This document shows, piece after piece, positions 16,050 through 23,129 of a stretch of 33,422 nucleotides of DNA. The notes beneath the pieces were generated by a model. It had not been told where the DNA came from. It searched no databases and was given only the letters and a program-made list of their open reading frames with translations. The stretch is taken from positions 1-33,422 of the forward strand of contig JABDPT010000015.1 in assembly GCA_013042605.1 (NCBI GenBank). Direction: 5' to 3'. Source of the DNA: Paracoccaceae bacterium (lineage in GTDB: Bacteria; Pseudomonadota; Alphaproteobacteria; Rhodobacterales; Rhodobacteraceae). The translations under genes were made by a program, and so were the position numbers. Numbering within the stretch: position 1 is the first letter of the stretch; each line of letters opens with the position of its first letter.

Positions 16050-16382
16050 TCAGATGCACCCGGTGGGCTTGGGCAGACCGGCAATCTTGCAGGCCTGCTT
16101 TGCCGGGCCGCCAGGGAACAGCCTATTCATATGGGAGTTATTGCCGATTTCAGGGCCCATTTCCTTCTTGATCGCCCGAACCAGAACCCGCACGGCCGGG
16201 GCGATCTGGTATTCGTCGTAGTAGTTGCGCAGGAACTCGATCACGGCCCAGTGCTCGTCGCTCATGTCGATGCCTTCGGCTTCGGCAATGACGTCCGCCA
16301 CGTCCGGCGACCAGTCGGACAGATCGTCGATATAGCCTTCTTCGTCATGCTCGACCGTCTGGCCGTTCACCTGATACGCCAT
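16050..16382 (-). CDS. dsrC: DsrC-type sulfur-relay protein with both redox cysteines
   Basis: A 110-residue DsrC/TusE-family protein. The C-terminal arm 'NRLFPGGPAKQACKIAGLPK' continues to PTGCI and carries two cysteines, C98 and C109 (penultimate), with ten residues between them. This is the spacing of true DsrC, in which the pair forms a disulfide or trisulfide. TusE proteins keep only the penultimate one. DsrC carries sulfur as a substrate and redox partner for HdrD/DsrK-type proteins. The upstream order on the minus strand (E, F, H, C) is the same as in the sulfur-oxidiser dsr operon, but no dsrAB is present. A GAGAGGG site precedes the ATG. It is probably in an operon with dsrEFH (44-base gap). 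Confidence 0.9.
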   Translation of the reverse strand: MAYQVNGQTVEHDEEGYIDDLSDWSPDVADVIAEAEGIDMSDEHWAVIEFLRNYYDEYQIAPAVRVLVRAIKKEMGPEIGNNSHMNRLFPGGPAKQACKIAGLPKPTGCI

Positions 16383-16426
16383 TTTGCAATCCCTCTCTTT
16401 TCACCGTCTGCGCCACGAACGCCAGG

Positions 16427-16732
16427 TTACAGCCAAGCCTGCGTGCGGTCATAGTTTACAACCAGATCGACGAAGCCTTCATAGTCCACGATTTCAACCT
16501 CACCCATCATTCTCCCGGCGATCCCACGTGCCTTAACATCGCCGTCGAGCGCAAAGATCGCCGCATCGGTGGCCGCCACACGGACGGGTTCGGCCACGGT
16601 TGAGGCGTCAAGTGCGCCATAGACGCCGTCTTCAATCAGCACTACCGCATCGCCGGGCTTGCAGTGATTGAGACAGCTCAAAAGGGCGCCGGTCTCAAAG
16701 GGCGATTTGTTCACGGTATGCAAGGTCGCCAT
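16427..16732 (-). CDS. dsrH: DsrH/TusB-like subunit of DsrEFH
   Basis: A 101-residue protein: 'MATLHTVNKSPFETGALLSCL' then 'GDAVVLIEDGVYGALD'. This is the DsrH/TusB pattern, with a cysteine at position 20, the site conserved in DsrH of sulfur oxidisers. It should form a heterohexamer with DsrE and DsrF that moves sulfur onto DsrC. Its ribosome-binding site (AGGAG, 8-base spacing) overlaps the dsrF stop region, and 11 bases separate the genes. Some TusB proteins share the fold, so the DsrH call rests on Cys20 together with the neighbours. Confidence 0.87.
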   Translation of the reverse strand: MATLHTVNKSPFETGALLSCLNHCKPGDAVVLIEDGVYGALDASTVAEPVRVAATDAAIFALDGDVKARGIAGRMMGEVEIVDYEGFVDLVVNYDRTQAWL

Positions 16733-16743
16733 ATCAACCGCTC

Positions 16744-17151
16744 CTAGAAACTCAGCACAACGTCTTGGTCCGCCATGATATCGGCCATCGCCGCCCGCGA
16801 TACGATCCGGATCGACGGTTTCTCGGCCCAGTCCTCGTGTTCGTCTTCATAGGTGATGTCTTGCAGGTCGGCCACGGTGAGACCGCGTTCGGCGAGCGAC
16901 TCCTTTTCAACGAAAAGCCGTGTTACCTCGTAGTCACCTAGCGCGAGGAACGCCTGCGAAAAATTCTTGACGCCAATCTCGCCGGTCTCCTGTCTCTTCG
17001 CCAGCTGGAACACCCCGTCGTCGAGAAAGGCGAGTGAGACGTCCTGATCGAACGCCGCGCCGATCAGCACGACCTCCAAGGCCTCCTGCGCATAGATCGT
17101 CCCATGCGGCGCCTTCCGGTTGACATAGAGAATTTTTTTCGTTGCCGGCAT
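16744..17151 (-). CDS. dsrF: DsrF/TusC-like subunit of DsrEFH
   Basis: A 135-residue protein from the ATG at 17151 (MPATKKILYVNRKAPHGTIYAQEALEVVLI), a typical DsrF/TusC opening with 'FDQDVSLAFLDDGVFQL' next. The frame extends 13 codons upstream to 17190, into dsrE, but GAGGGG lies 6-7 bases before the 17151 ATG, and that start leaves 8 bases after the dsrE stop. As in DsrF generally, no conserved catalytic cysteine was identified. It forms the middle subunit of the DsrEFH sulfur-transfer complex. Confidence 0.87.
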   Translation of the reverse strand: MPATKKILYVNRKAPHGTIYAQEALEVVLIGAAFDQDVSLAFLDDGVFQLAKRQETGEIGVKNFSQAFLALGDYEVTRLFVEKESLAERGLTVADLQDITYEDEHEDWAEKPSIRIVSRAAMADIMADQDVVLSF

Positions 17152-17159
17152 GATGCCCC

Positions 17160-17558
17160 TCAATCCCCAAACGTTACGATGCGGTCGCATTGGATCGCCA
17201 TTTCGATCATCTGGCCAAGGCCGGAGATCCGGAAGCCCTCCGCCAAAGTGTCAGAGTCCTTGCCTAGGCGCGCCGCCTCCTTGGCGTCCAAAACACCACG
17301 CCGTTGAGCCGCCGCCACACAGACGACCAGATCGATCCCTGCATCTTGCGCCAAGGCTGTCCAATTTCGCTGCACATTCCGCTCGTCCTGCGGAGGCACC
17401 TGCAGCCGGTTCGAAACGGCCACGCCGTCGTGGTAAAAGAACACGCGCGGCACGTCATAACCTTTTCGCAGCGCGGCCTTCACGAAATGATACGCCGTGT
17501 CTGCCGCCTGATGGGTGTAGGGTCCCACGCTCACGATGACGCCGATTTTGAGGTTCAT
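17160..17558 (-). CDS. dsrE: DsrE/TusD-like sulfur-transfer subunit
   Basis: A 132-residue DsrE-fold protein: 'MNLKIGVIVSVGPYTHQAAD' then 'YDVPRVFFYHDGVAVSNRL', followed by the active-site loop 'DLVVCVAAAQRRGVLD' with Cys80, equivalent to the persulfide-bearing cysteine of DsrE. The ending '..GLGQMIEMAIQCDRIVTFGD' is also standard. It is the first gene of the dsrEFHC set on the minus strand. No strong ribosome-binding site was seen. Its promoter should lie in the 17559-17900 region, which contains a perfect palindrome (17822-17840). Confidence 0.88.
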   Translation of the reverse strand: MNLKIGVIVSVGPYTHQAADTAYHFVKAALRKGYDVPRVFFYHDGVAVSNRLQVPPQDERNVQRNWTALAQDAGIDLVVCVAAAQRRGVLDAKEAARLGKDSDTLAEGFRISGLGQMIEMAIQCDRIVTFGD

Positions 17559-18018
17559 TGTGACAGATGAAGGAGTGAGCGTGAAACGCAGATCATCTCT
17601 AGTACCTGTGACTTACGCATGTGTTCGCCGCTCCAACCGCAGTGGATAACATTTTACCATTTCATGGCCCGCCTTCAATACAGCATCGCCAAATTGGCCA
17701 GGCGCCGAAATACTGTGACGCGCGGCTGGCCAGTACGGTCTTTTGGGGGCAAGAGCTTTCCATGCCATCCTAATCCTAGTCTTGCATTAGAGACGCCGCG
17801 AATGAAGGTATGGGTTTTTTTGTTCAGAGCAGCTCTGAACGACCGGATGGGTGAATATCGCTGCAGCGCAAAATTCCAGCTGCCGTAGGTGCGAACCTCG
17901 AAACACGTTTTCTGCATTCGCATCCGCTGTGGTGGCACGAGTCTGGAAGGTCCGCATAGCGGACCCTGATGCGCCTCACAGTGAATGTCCGACTTGCGGA
18001 CTTTTCCGACCTTCGACA
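17559..18018. other. Gene-free region upstream of dsrE
   Basis: No convincing coding sequence was seen; the small open frames on both strands lack recognisable features. Structure present: a perfect 9+1+9 palindrome (17822-17840), a short hairpin GGTCCGC-ATA-GCGGACC (17956-17972), and a GTCCG...CGGAC arrangement just after it. The last part resembles degenerate intergenic repeats seen elsewhere in the window (20659, 32022). Confidence 0.5.
17822..17840. promoter_or_regulatory. Perfect 19-bp palindrome, possible operator
   Basis: GTTCAGAGC-A-GCTCTGAAC is a perfect inverted repeat with a one-base centre, directly preceded on the plus strand by a run of T. It is not in terminator orientation for either strand: the T-run precedes it on plus, and an A-run follows it on minus. 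It could be a repressor operator upstream of dsrE, but it is about 265 bases from the start codon. Confidence 0.35.
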
Positions 18019-18184
18019 CTATTTCCCCTCGGCCCAAAGCAGCGCGTCTTCAAGACGATCGTCACCCCAAAACACTTCGCCGTCGACCACAAATGTGGGT
18101 GATCCAAATACGCCAAGCCCCATCGCTTCGTCGGTGGCTTGCGCGAGGGCATCAATAATCCGTTCGGACTGAGCCGCCGCCAAG
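18019..18184 (-). pseudogene. C-terminal fragment of a DsbA-family oxidoreductase (HCCA isomerase-like), cut by IS6 copy 2
   Basis: The minus strand reads 'LAAAQSERIIDALAQATDEA' then 'MGLGVFGSPTFVVDGEVFWG' and 'DDRLEDALLWAEGK', ending at TAG (18019-18021). This is the C-terminal end of the 2-hydroxychromene-2-carboxylate isomerase/DsbA-like thioredoxin fold: the cis-Pro region 'GVFGSPTFVV' and 'FWGDDRLE' are characteristic. The frame ends abruptly at the left inverted repeat of IS6 copy 2 (18185), and no N-terminal part was found right of the IS. The gene has lost its first half. Confidence 0.75.
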
Positions 18185-19000
18185 GGTGCTGTCAGACTAA
18201 TTCGAACTCGTCTCCACTAGGACAGCAGACCTGTCCCTTATGCCGCGCAAAGAGCGCGCCACTCGGCAAGAGCGGAGGCGCGGTTCTGCTTGAAGTGGTA
18301 TCGGCTGGAGAGGCTGCGTTCTGTGTTGAAGAGGTTATAGACTGAGGCGTGGACGGCGGCGAACTTTTGCAACGTTCGCATGCGCCGAAAGCGGAGCATG
18401 GCTCGTTCCCGTCGTCGGAAAGGAAGATGTGAGTTTTCCGCCCGGTTGTTCACCCAGCGGCCCGTTTCCTGGCGGTCGACCATGCCGAGATCCCTCAATG
18501 CTGCACCGTATGACCGAAGCTCGTCCGTGACGAACACGTCGGCCCGCCCATGCTTCTTCATTGTTTTCTTGAGAAATTTCAGCGCAGCCTTCCTGTCTCT
18601 CGTCTTCGTGACAAAGCTTTCCAGGACCTCGCCTTCGTGATCTACAGCGCGCCAGAGGTAGTGTCGCTCGCCATTGATCTTCACGAAAACTTCGTCGAGA
18701 TGCCAACGCCAGAGGCTCGATTTCATACCCCCGATCCGGCGTTTGCGGATCTCGGCGGCAAACATCGGCCCGAAGCGATGCCACCAGAAGCGTACTGTTT
18801 CGTGGCTGATGTCGATGCCGCGCTCATGCAGCAGGTCCTCGACGTTTCTCAGCGAGAGTGGGAAACGAACGTACAGCATTACGGCCAGGCGGATAATCTC
18901 TTCGCTCGAATTGAAGTATTTGAACGGGTCACGTTTCTTCATCCGGGGACACTACCCAGTCCCCCTGCCCCGCAGCAAGCCAAGTTGCTCTGACAACGCC
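18185..19000 (-). mobile_element. IS6-family insertion sequence, copy 2 (816 bp)
   Basis: The left end reads GGTGCTGTCAGACTAA and the right end, read inward, GGCGTTGTCAGAGCAA; they agree at GG-N-G-N-TGTCAGA-N2-AA. It has the same orientation as copies 1 and 3. Flanking 8-mers (CCGCCAAG and CGATTGCG) do not form a target duplication, so the element arrived or was left here by recombination, or the original flank has been deleted, as the truncated DsbA-family gene suggests. Confidence 0.87.
18238..18942 (-). CDS. IS6-family DDE transposase, copy 2
   Basis: A 234-residue, full-length transposase with the probable triad D83 ('WRWHLDEVF'), D140 ('VFVTDELRSYG') and E169 ('NNRAENSH'), plus the Arg-rich 'FRRRERAMLRF' segment. 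It is the most divergent of the three copies: its N-terminus reads MKKRDPFKYFNSSEE rather than MTKPDPF, and about 17 percent of residues differ from copy 1 by eye count. No frameshift or stop is seen, so it may be active. Confidence 0.95.
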   Translation of the reverse strand: MKKRDPFKYFNSSEEIIRLAVMLYVRFPLSLRNVEDLLHERGIDISHETVRFWWHRFGPMFAAEIRKRRIGGMKSSLWRWHLDEVFVKINGERHYLWRAVDHEGEVLESFVTKTRDRKAALKFLKKTMKKHGRADVFVTDELRSYGAALRDLGMVDRQETGRWVNNRAENSHLPFRRRERAMLRFRRMRTLQKFAAVHASVYNLFNTERSLSSRYHFKQNRASALAEWRALCAA

Positions 19001-19076
19001 CGATTGCGACGTGCTTGTCATTCCACCTTCGGGGACCGCGTGATCGTCGCCCCCACGGGGCGGTCACGCCCAGCGA

Positions 19077-20354
19077 TCAGTCTGCCACGTCGCGCTTGAC
19101 CATCAGCTTGTCGATCCGCTGGCCATCCATGTCGACGATTTCTATCCGCCAACCATCGACAACAACGGCCTGACCGACGCTCGGAACTTCACCGAGACGC
19201 TCCAACACCAGGCCGGCCACGGTTGCCGCTGTTGGCCGGCGCTGGATCGAAAGCTTGAGGCGTTCCGCGAATTCATCCGCGGGCATCCAGCCTGCGACAA
19301 GCAGCGAGCCGTCGTCGCGCTCGACGAATTTGGGCTCGTCGGTTGCCGTTTCGTCGAAGCCCCCCGCAATCGTGCCCAGCACATCCATAGGCGTGACAAT
19401 CCCCTCGAAATGCCCGAACTCGTCATAGACGAGCAGCATATGGCGCGGGGACTCTCGCAGCCTGTCGATCACGTCGAGGGCGGGCAGAGTCTCCTGGATC
19501 ACGGGGGCCGGGCGCATGAGCGCCAAGGCGTCGAACTCCGCATCCGTCGACGCGAGCAGATCGCGGCTGTGCAGGACGCCCACGATATCGTCCGGCCCGT
19601 CCCGCTGGAGCGGCAGGCGCGAGTGGCCTGATGTCTGGAAGCGCGCGAGGATTTCGGCGCGCGTTTCGTTAACTCTGGCCGTCTCGACCTCACGGCGCGG
19701 CGTCATCAGGCCCCGTGCGCGACGATCGGAGAATCGCATGACGCCCCCAATCAGCTCCTTCTCGGCCCGGTGGATGACGCCGGCGCGGGCGGCTTCGGAC
19801 AGCACCGAACGGATATCCTCGTCGCTGACCGAGGTTTCGCGCTTGCCCGACTGGCCGATGAACCGCAACACGAGCTTGCCCGAGCGGTCGAGCAGCCAGA
19901 CCACTGGCGCCGCAACGCGGGAAAGCACAAGCATCGCGGGAGCCACGGTGCTGGCCACGCGTTCCGGCGCGGCTAGTGCGATCTGCTTCGGGACAAGTTC
20001 GCCGACGATCAGCGACAGATAGGTTATGACGACGACCACGAGGCCCACGCCGAACTCGTTCGCCGCAGCCTCCGGTACACCGATTTCGGGGAGCACTTCG
20101 GCCAGCCGCAAGCCAATCGTGGCGCCGGAGAACGCGCCGGCGAGAACGCCCACCAGAGTGATGCCGATCTGGACAGTCGCAAGGAACTTTCCGGGATCTC
20201 CGGCGAGGCGAAGCGCGATCTCGGCGCCGCGGTCTCCGCGCTTGGCGCGCGATCTCAGACGCGCGGGTCGCGACGAGACCACCGCCAGTTCCGACATTGC
20301 CAGCAAGCCGTTCACGCCGACCAGAAGCAGTACGATGAAGATCTCCAGAAACAT
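19077..20354 (-). CDS. Hemolysin-family CNNM/DUF21-CBS-CorC_HlyC membrane protein
   Basis: This 425-residue protein has the standard three-part layout. An N-terminal DUF21/CNNM membrane domain (about 1-180) includes 'MFLEIFIVLLLVGVNGLLAMSELAVVSS', 'FLATVQIGITLVGVLAGAFSG' and 'VITYLSLIVGELVPKQIAL'. A CBS-domain pair (about 200-320) includes 'RARGLMTPRREVE', 'SRLPLQRDGPDDIVGVLHSRDLL' and 'FGHFEGIVTPMDVLGTIAG'. A C-terminal CorC_HlyC domain (about 335-420) includes 'SLLVAGWMPADEF' and 'WRIEIVDMDGQRIDKLMV'. Relatives are implicated in Mg/Co or Na homeostasis; the haemolysin name is historical. It is a single gene between two IS6 copies. Ribosome binding upstream is weak. Confidence 0.9.
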   Translation of the reverse strand: MFLEIFIVLLLVGVNGLLAMSELAVVSSRPARLRSRAKRGDRGAEIALRLAGDPGKFLATVQIGITLVGVLAGAFSGATIGLRLAEVLPEIGVPEAAANEFGVGLVVVVITYLSLIVGELVPKQIALAAPERVASTVAPAMLVLSRVAAPVVWLLDRSGKLVLRFIGQSGKRETSVSDEDIRSVLSEAARAGVIHRAEKELIGGVMRFSDRRARGLMTPRREVETARVNETRAEILARFQTSGHSRLPLQRDGPDDIVGVLHSRDLLASTDAEFDALALMRPAPVIQETLPALDVIDRLRESPRHMLLVYDEFGHFEGIVTPMDVLGTIAGGFDETATDEPKFVERDDGSLLVAGWMPADEFAERLKLSIQRRPTAATVAGLVLERLGEVPSVGQAVVVDGWRIEIVDMDGQRIDKLMVKRDVAD

Positions 20355-20807
20355 GATAGGGCCCAGTGCGAATTCGTTGTCATGGCGCAGATAACCGAGA
20401 GCATGTTATAGCCTGACGGCGCGCCGGGCGCATTCAGCTATTGGCTTGAGGCAGCTGACATCGGACGTAGCTCAATTACTGGAAAGTACCGGCCTTGATT
20501 GTTGAAACGGGCTTCCGCGAAGAGCCCGATTGGAATCCGCGGGATTCGGCACGATTGAATGACCGTTCCGGGGAAATCAGCTGCACCGCCAATATCTCGC
20601 CATTGCAAGCGCGAACGGCTTATGCACCAGCATTCGCCGCGCCGGCAAAGTCTGGAAAGTCCGCAACTCGGTCATAGACACTTCGAAACTCGCTGCGGCC
20701 ACAACGAACGACTGCTTTTCTAGCTGCAGCGCGGCGTGTTGTCCGGGTCGTTTGTGGCGGCCATTTTCTGCAGTCGCACGAGTGGCAATCGGACCATGTC
20801 GGCATTG
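20355..20807. other. Gene-free region with degenerate repeat
   Basis: No gene was identified between the CNNM/CBS gene start and IS6 copy 3. Positions 20659-20675 (GTCCGCAACTCGGTCAT) nearly match 32022-32038 (GTCCGCATCTCGGTCAT), one mismatch in 17. The preceding 'GTCTGGAA(A/G)GTCCGCA' also recurs at about 17948-17962. This looks like decayed intergenic repeat DNA. Confidence 0.45.
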
Positions 20808-21622
20808 GGTGCTGCCAGACGAATGCGAACCCGTCTCCGCTAGGACAGTGACGCTGCCCCTTATGCCGCGCCAAGTGCGCGCCACTCGGCAAGAGCAGCG
20901 GCTCGGTTCAGCTTGAAATTTGGTCTGGTGTTGAGGCTGCGTTCCGAGTTGAAGAGGTTGTAAATCGAGGCGTGGACCGAGGCGAACTTCTGCAGACTTC
21001 GCATGCGACGGAAACGAAGCATCGCCCTCTCGCGTCGTCGAAACGGCAGGTGCGAATTCTCCGCCCGATTGTTCAGCCAGCGACCCGTTTCCTGCCTGTC
21101 AGCTGCACCTATCTCCTTCAGCGCCGCGCCGTATGAGCGCAGCAGATCCGTGACTAAAACATCGGGACAACCATGCTTACGCATTGCTTTCTTTAAGAAC
21201 TTTAATGCCGCCTTCTTATCGCGTGTCTTCGTCACGAAGCTTTCGAGTACTTCACCTTCGTGATCAACAGCCCGCCAAAGATAGTGTCTCTCGCCGTTGA
21301 TCTTCACGAACATCTCGTCCAGGTGCCACCGCCATCGACTGGATTTCATGCTTTCGATCCGGCGCTTGCGGATCTCAGCGGCAAACACCGGACCGAAGCG
21401 ATGCCACCAATACCGGACCGTCTCGTGACTGACATCGACGCCGCGCTCGTGCAACAGATCCTCGACATTCCGAAGCGACAGCGGGAACCGAATGTACAGC
21501 ATCACTGCCAGGCGGATGATTTCCGGGCTGCTTTGAAAGCCCTTGAATGGGTCAGGTTTGGTCATGCAGAGACGCTAAGAGGCCGCCCTGCCCGTCTCAA
21601 CCATAATCTTTCTGACAAGACC
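20808..21622 (-). mobile_element. IS6-family insertion sequence, copy 3 (815 bp)
   Basis: The left end reads GGTGCTGCCAGACGAA and the right end, read inward, GGTCTTGTCAGAAAGA; both are variants of the GGTGCTGTCAGAC end seen in the other copies. Its length matches copy 1. Orientation is the same as copies 1 and 2. No 8-bp duplication is visible (CGGCATTG and ATTGCCGG). The flanks are again roughly inverted relative to each other. Confidence 0.85.
20861..21565 (-). CDS. IS6-family DDE transposase, copy 3
   Basis: A 234-residue full-length transposase, closest to copy 1 (about 26 differences by eye). The probable triad is D83 ('WRWHLDEMF'), D140 ('VLVTDLLRSYG') and E169 ('NNRAENSH'). It starts MTKPDPFKGFQSS. 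The C-terminus reads 'AEWRALGAA' where copy 2 has 'AEWRALCAA'. It appears intact. Confidence 0.95.
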   Translation of the reverse strand: MTKPDPFKGFQSSPEIIRLAVMLYIRFPLSLRNVEDLLHERGVDVSHETVRYWWHRFGPVFAAEIRKRRIESMKSSRWRWHLDEMFVKINGERHYLWRAVDHEGEVLESFVTKTRDKKAALKFLKKAMRKHGCPDVLVTDLLRSYGAALKEIGAADRQETGRWLNNRAENSHLPFRRRERAMLRFRRMRSLQKFASVHASIYNLFNSERSLNTRPNFKLNRAAALAEWRALGAA

Positions 21623-21934
21623 ATTGCCGGGATTAATTCGATAATTCAACTGGTTGAGCGGCGTCGTGTGCAGCAAGTGTTCACCTGCCGATTGCTGGAT
21701 TTCGTATTGTTTAGCGTTCTTTCGCAGGATTGTCCGGTGAACAATATCTCGCGTTTTCAGTTGCGTCTCATACGACCCGATTGGCCAGGCCATTCTTGTT
21801 CTGGCACCGATCCTTAGGGTTTAGCAGCAAGGCGCATGAGGGAGATACGCCATAGCCCCGCAACGCCCAGAGGACAGCTTCATACTATTGGTATCGTTGT
21901 ATTGGCTGCCGAACCGATGGACCGATGCGATATG
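21623..21934. other. Region between IS6 copy 3 and the dipeptidase gene
   Basis: No separate gene was seen. It should contain the dipeptidase promoter. The dipeptidase frame remains open back to an ATG at 21836, but that N-terminal extension does not resemble the family. Confidence 0.4.
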
Positions 21935-23053
21935 ATGGACTATCACAAGGTGCGATCCACCTTTGGGGTGACTAAAGGGCAAGATTTATTGTCAGCTTCG
22001 ATTGGTTTCTTTGACGGGCACAATGATTTCCTTCTCCGCCTGATGAGAGCGGCCACTCCGCGGGAGGTGACCTGGCTCGGTGGCGGCTGTGGCGGGCACC
22101 TCGACTTGGCTCGCATGAAGAAGGCTGGGTTCATCGGAGGCCTGTTCGCGATCTTCGTGCCAACGGCCTCTTCTGGTTCGCCTCCGGACTTCAAGGCGCT
22201 AATGGCCCAGCAGCCTTTCGCCCTTCCGATGCCGCCTGAGATGGATGCACGCACCGCTCAACCGACTGCGCTGGCGATGGCTGGACTCATGCACTGGATG
22301 GCACGTGTCGCGCCCAATGATTTCGCTGTTTGCCGCTCCGTTCCCGAAATTCGGTCGGCTATTGATTCAGATCGGATCGCAGGCGTCATGCACATGGAGG
22401 GGGCAGAGCCGATAGCGCCCGACCTTGATGTGCTATATCTCTTTCATGAAATGGGGCTCCGATCGCTTGGCCCTGTCTGGAGCCGACCGACAGCTTTCGG
22501 ACATGGGGTACCGATGGCCTTCCCCGGAACGCCTGATACTGGACCCGGGTTGACCGGTGCGGGAAAGGACCTGGTCCGCCTCTGCAACTCGCTCGGAATA
22601 CTTGTGGACCTCTCGCACATGAACGAGGCCGGTTTCAACGACGTCGCGGCGATCTCCGATGCACCGCTGGTCGCGACACATTCCAATGCGCATGCGCTCT
22701 GCCCGTCGACGCGGAACCTGACAGACCGCCAGCTGAGCATCATTCGCGAGAGTGGCGGGATGGTCGGTCTGAACTTCTCGACCTTTTACTTGAACGCAAA
22801 CGGTACCTCTAATCCCAACACAGAGTGGGACACGATCGCGCGCCATCTTGATTATCTGATAGCGAAATTGGGCGAGGACCACGTTGGGCTCGGCTCGGAT
22901 TTCGACGGCTGCGTGGTGCCCGATCTGATAGGTGATGTGACCGGCGTACCGCGAATGTTCGAGGCGCTTGCGGAGCGCGGGTACGAGGACAGCCTCCTAA
23001 GGAAACTCGCGCGCGAGAACTGGCTCGCATGCCTTGACCGGATTCAGCGGTGA
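21935..23053 (+). CDS. Membrane dipeptidase-family (peptidase M19) metallohydrolase
   Basis: A zinc-dependent M19 (renal dipeptidase-type) hydrolase. Metal-ligand motifs are visible: HxD in 'FFDGHNDFLLRL', the bridging Glu in 'GVMHMEGAEPI', His in 'LVDLSHMNEAGF' and 'VATHSNAHAL', and Asp in 'VGLGSDFDG'. These enzymes cleave dipeptides and related amides, including beta-lactams in some cases. The chosen ATG (MDYHKV) gives about 372 residues, near the usual 350. The frame is open to an ATG at 21836 (405 residues), and a GTG at 21968 is also possible; none has a strong ribosome-binding site. It converges on the AroM gene. Its place beside hydantoinase-type genes suggests hydrolysis of an N-acyl or dipeptide-like intermediate. 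Confidence 0.85.
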   Translation: MDYHKVRSTFGVTKGQDLLSASIGFFDGHNDFLLRLMRAATPREVTWLGGGCGGHLDLARMKKAGFIGGLFAIFVPTASSGSPPDFKALMAQQPFALPMPPEMDARTAQPTALAMAGLMHWMARVAPNDFAVCRSVPEIRSAIDSDRIAGVMHMEGAEPIAPDLDVLYLFHEMGLRSLGPVWSRPTAFGHGVPMAFPGTPDTGPGLTGAGKDLVRLCNSLGILVDLSHMNEAGFNDVAAISDAPLVATHSNAHALCPSTRNLTDRQLSIIRESGGMVGLNFSTFYLNANGTSNPNTEWDTIARHLDYLIAKLGEDHVGLGSDFDGCVVPDLIGDVTGVPRMFEALAERGYEDSLLRKLARENWLACLDRIQR

Positions 23054-23129
23054 CGCAAGGCTCGCATGACCGTCCAATTGGGTGGGCCACTCAGAGTGGG
23101 CTCTCCATTTCCGCCCAACAAATCAGAAA

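Noticed and set aside
16050-17558. TusBCDE tRNA-thiolation set
   Set aside because: DsrC has two cysteines with ten residues between them, DsrE and DsrH have their sulfur-oxidiser-type cysteines, and the order matches dsrEFHC.
17822-17840. LexA (SOS) box
   Set aside because: Alphaproteobacterial LexA sites are direct GTTC-N7-GTTC repeats; this is an inverted repeat with a one-base centre.
17822-17840. Rho-independent terminator
   Set aside because: The T-run precedes the hairpin on the plus strand, and an A-run follows it on the minus strand, so neither direction fits.
23054-23129. Bidirectional terminator between the dipeptidase and AroM genes
   Set aside because: An 8-bp stem with a mismatch or wobble and a 20+ base loop can be drawn, but it has no U-run and is too weak to call.
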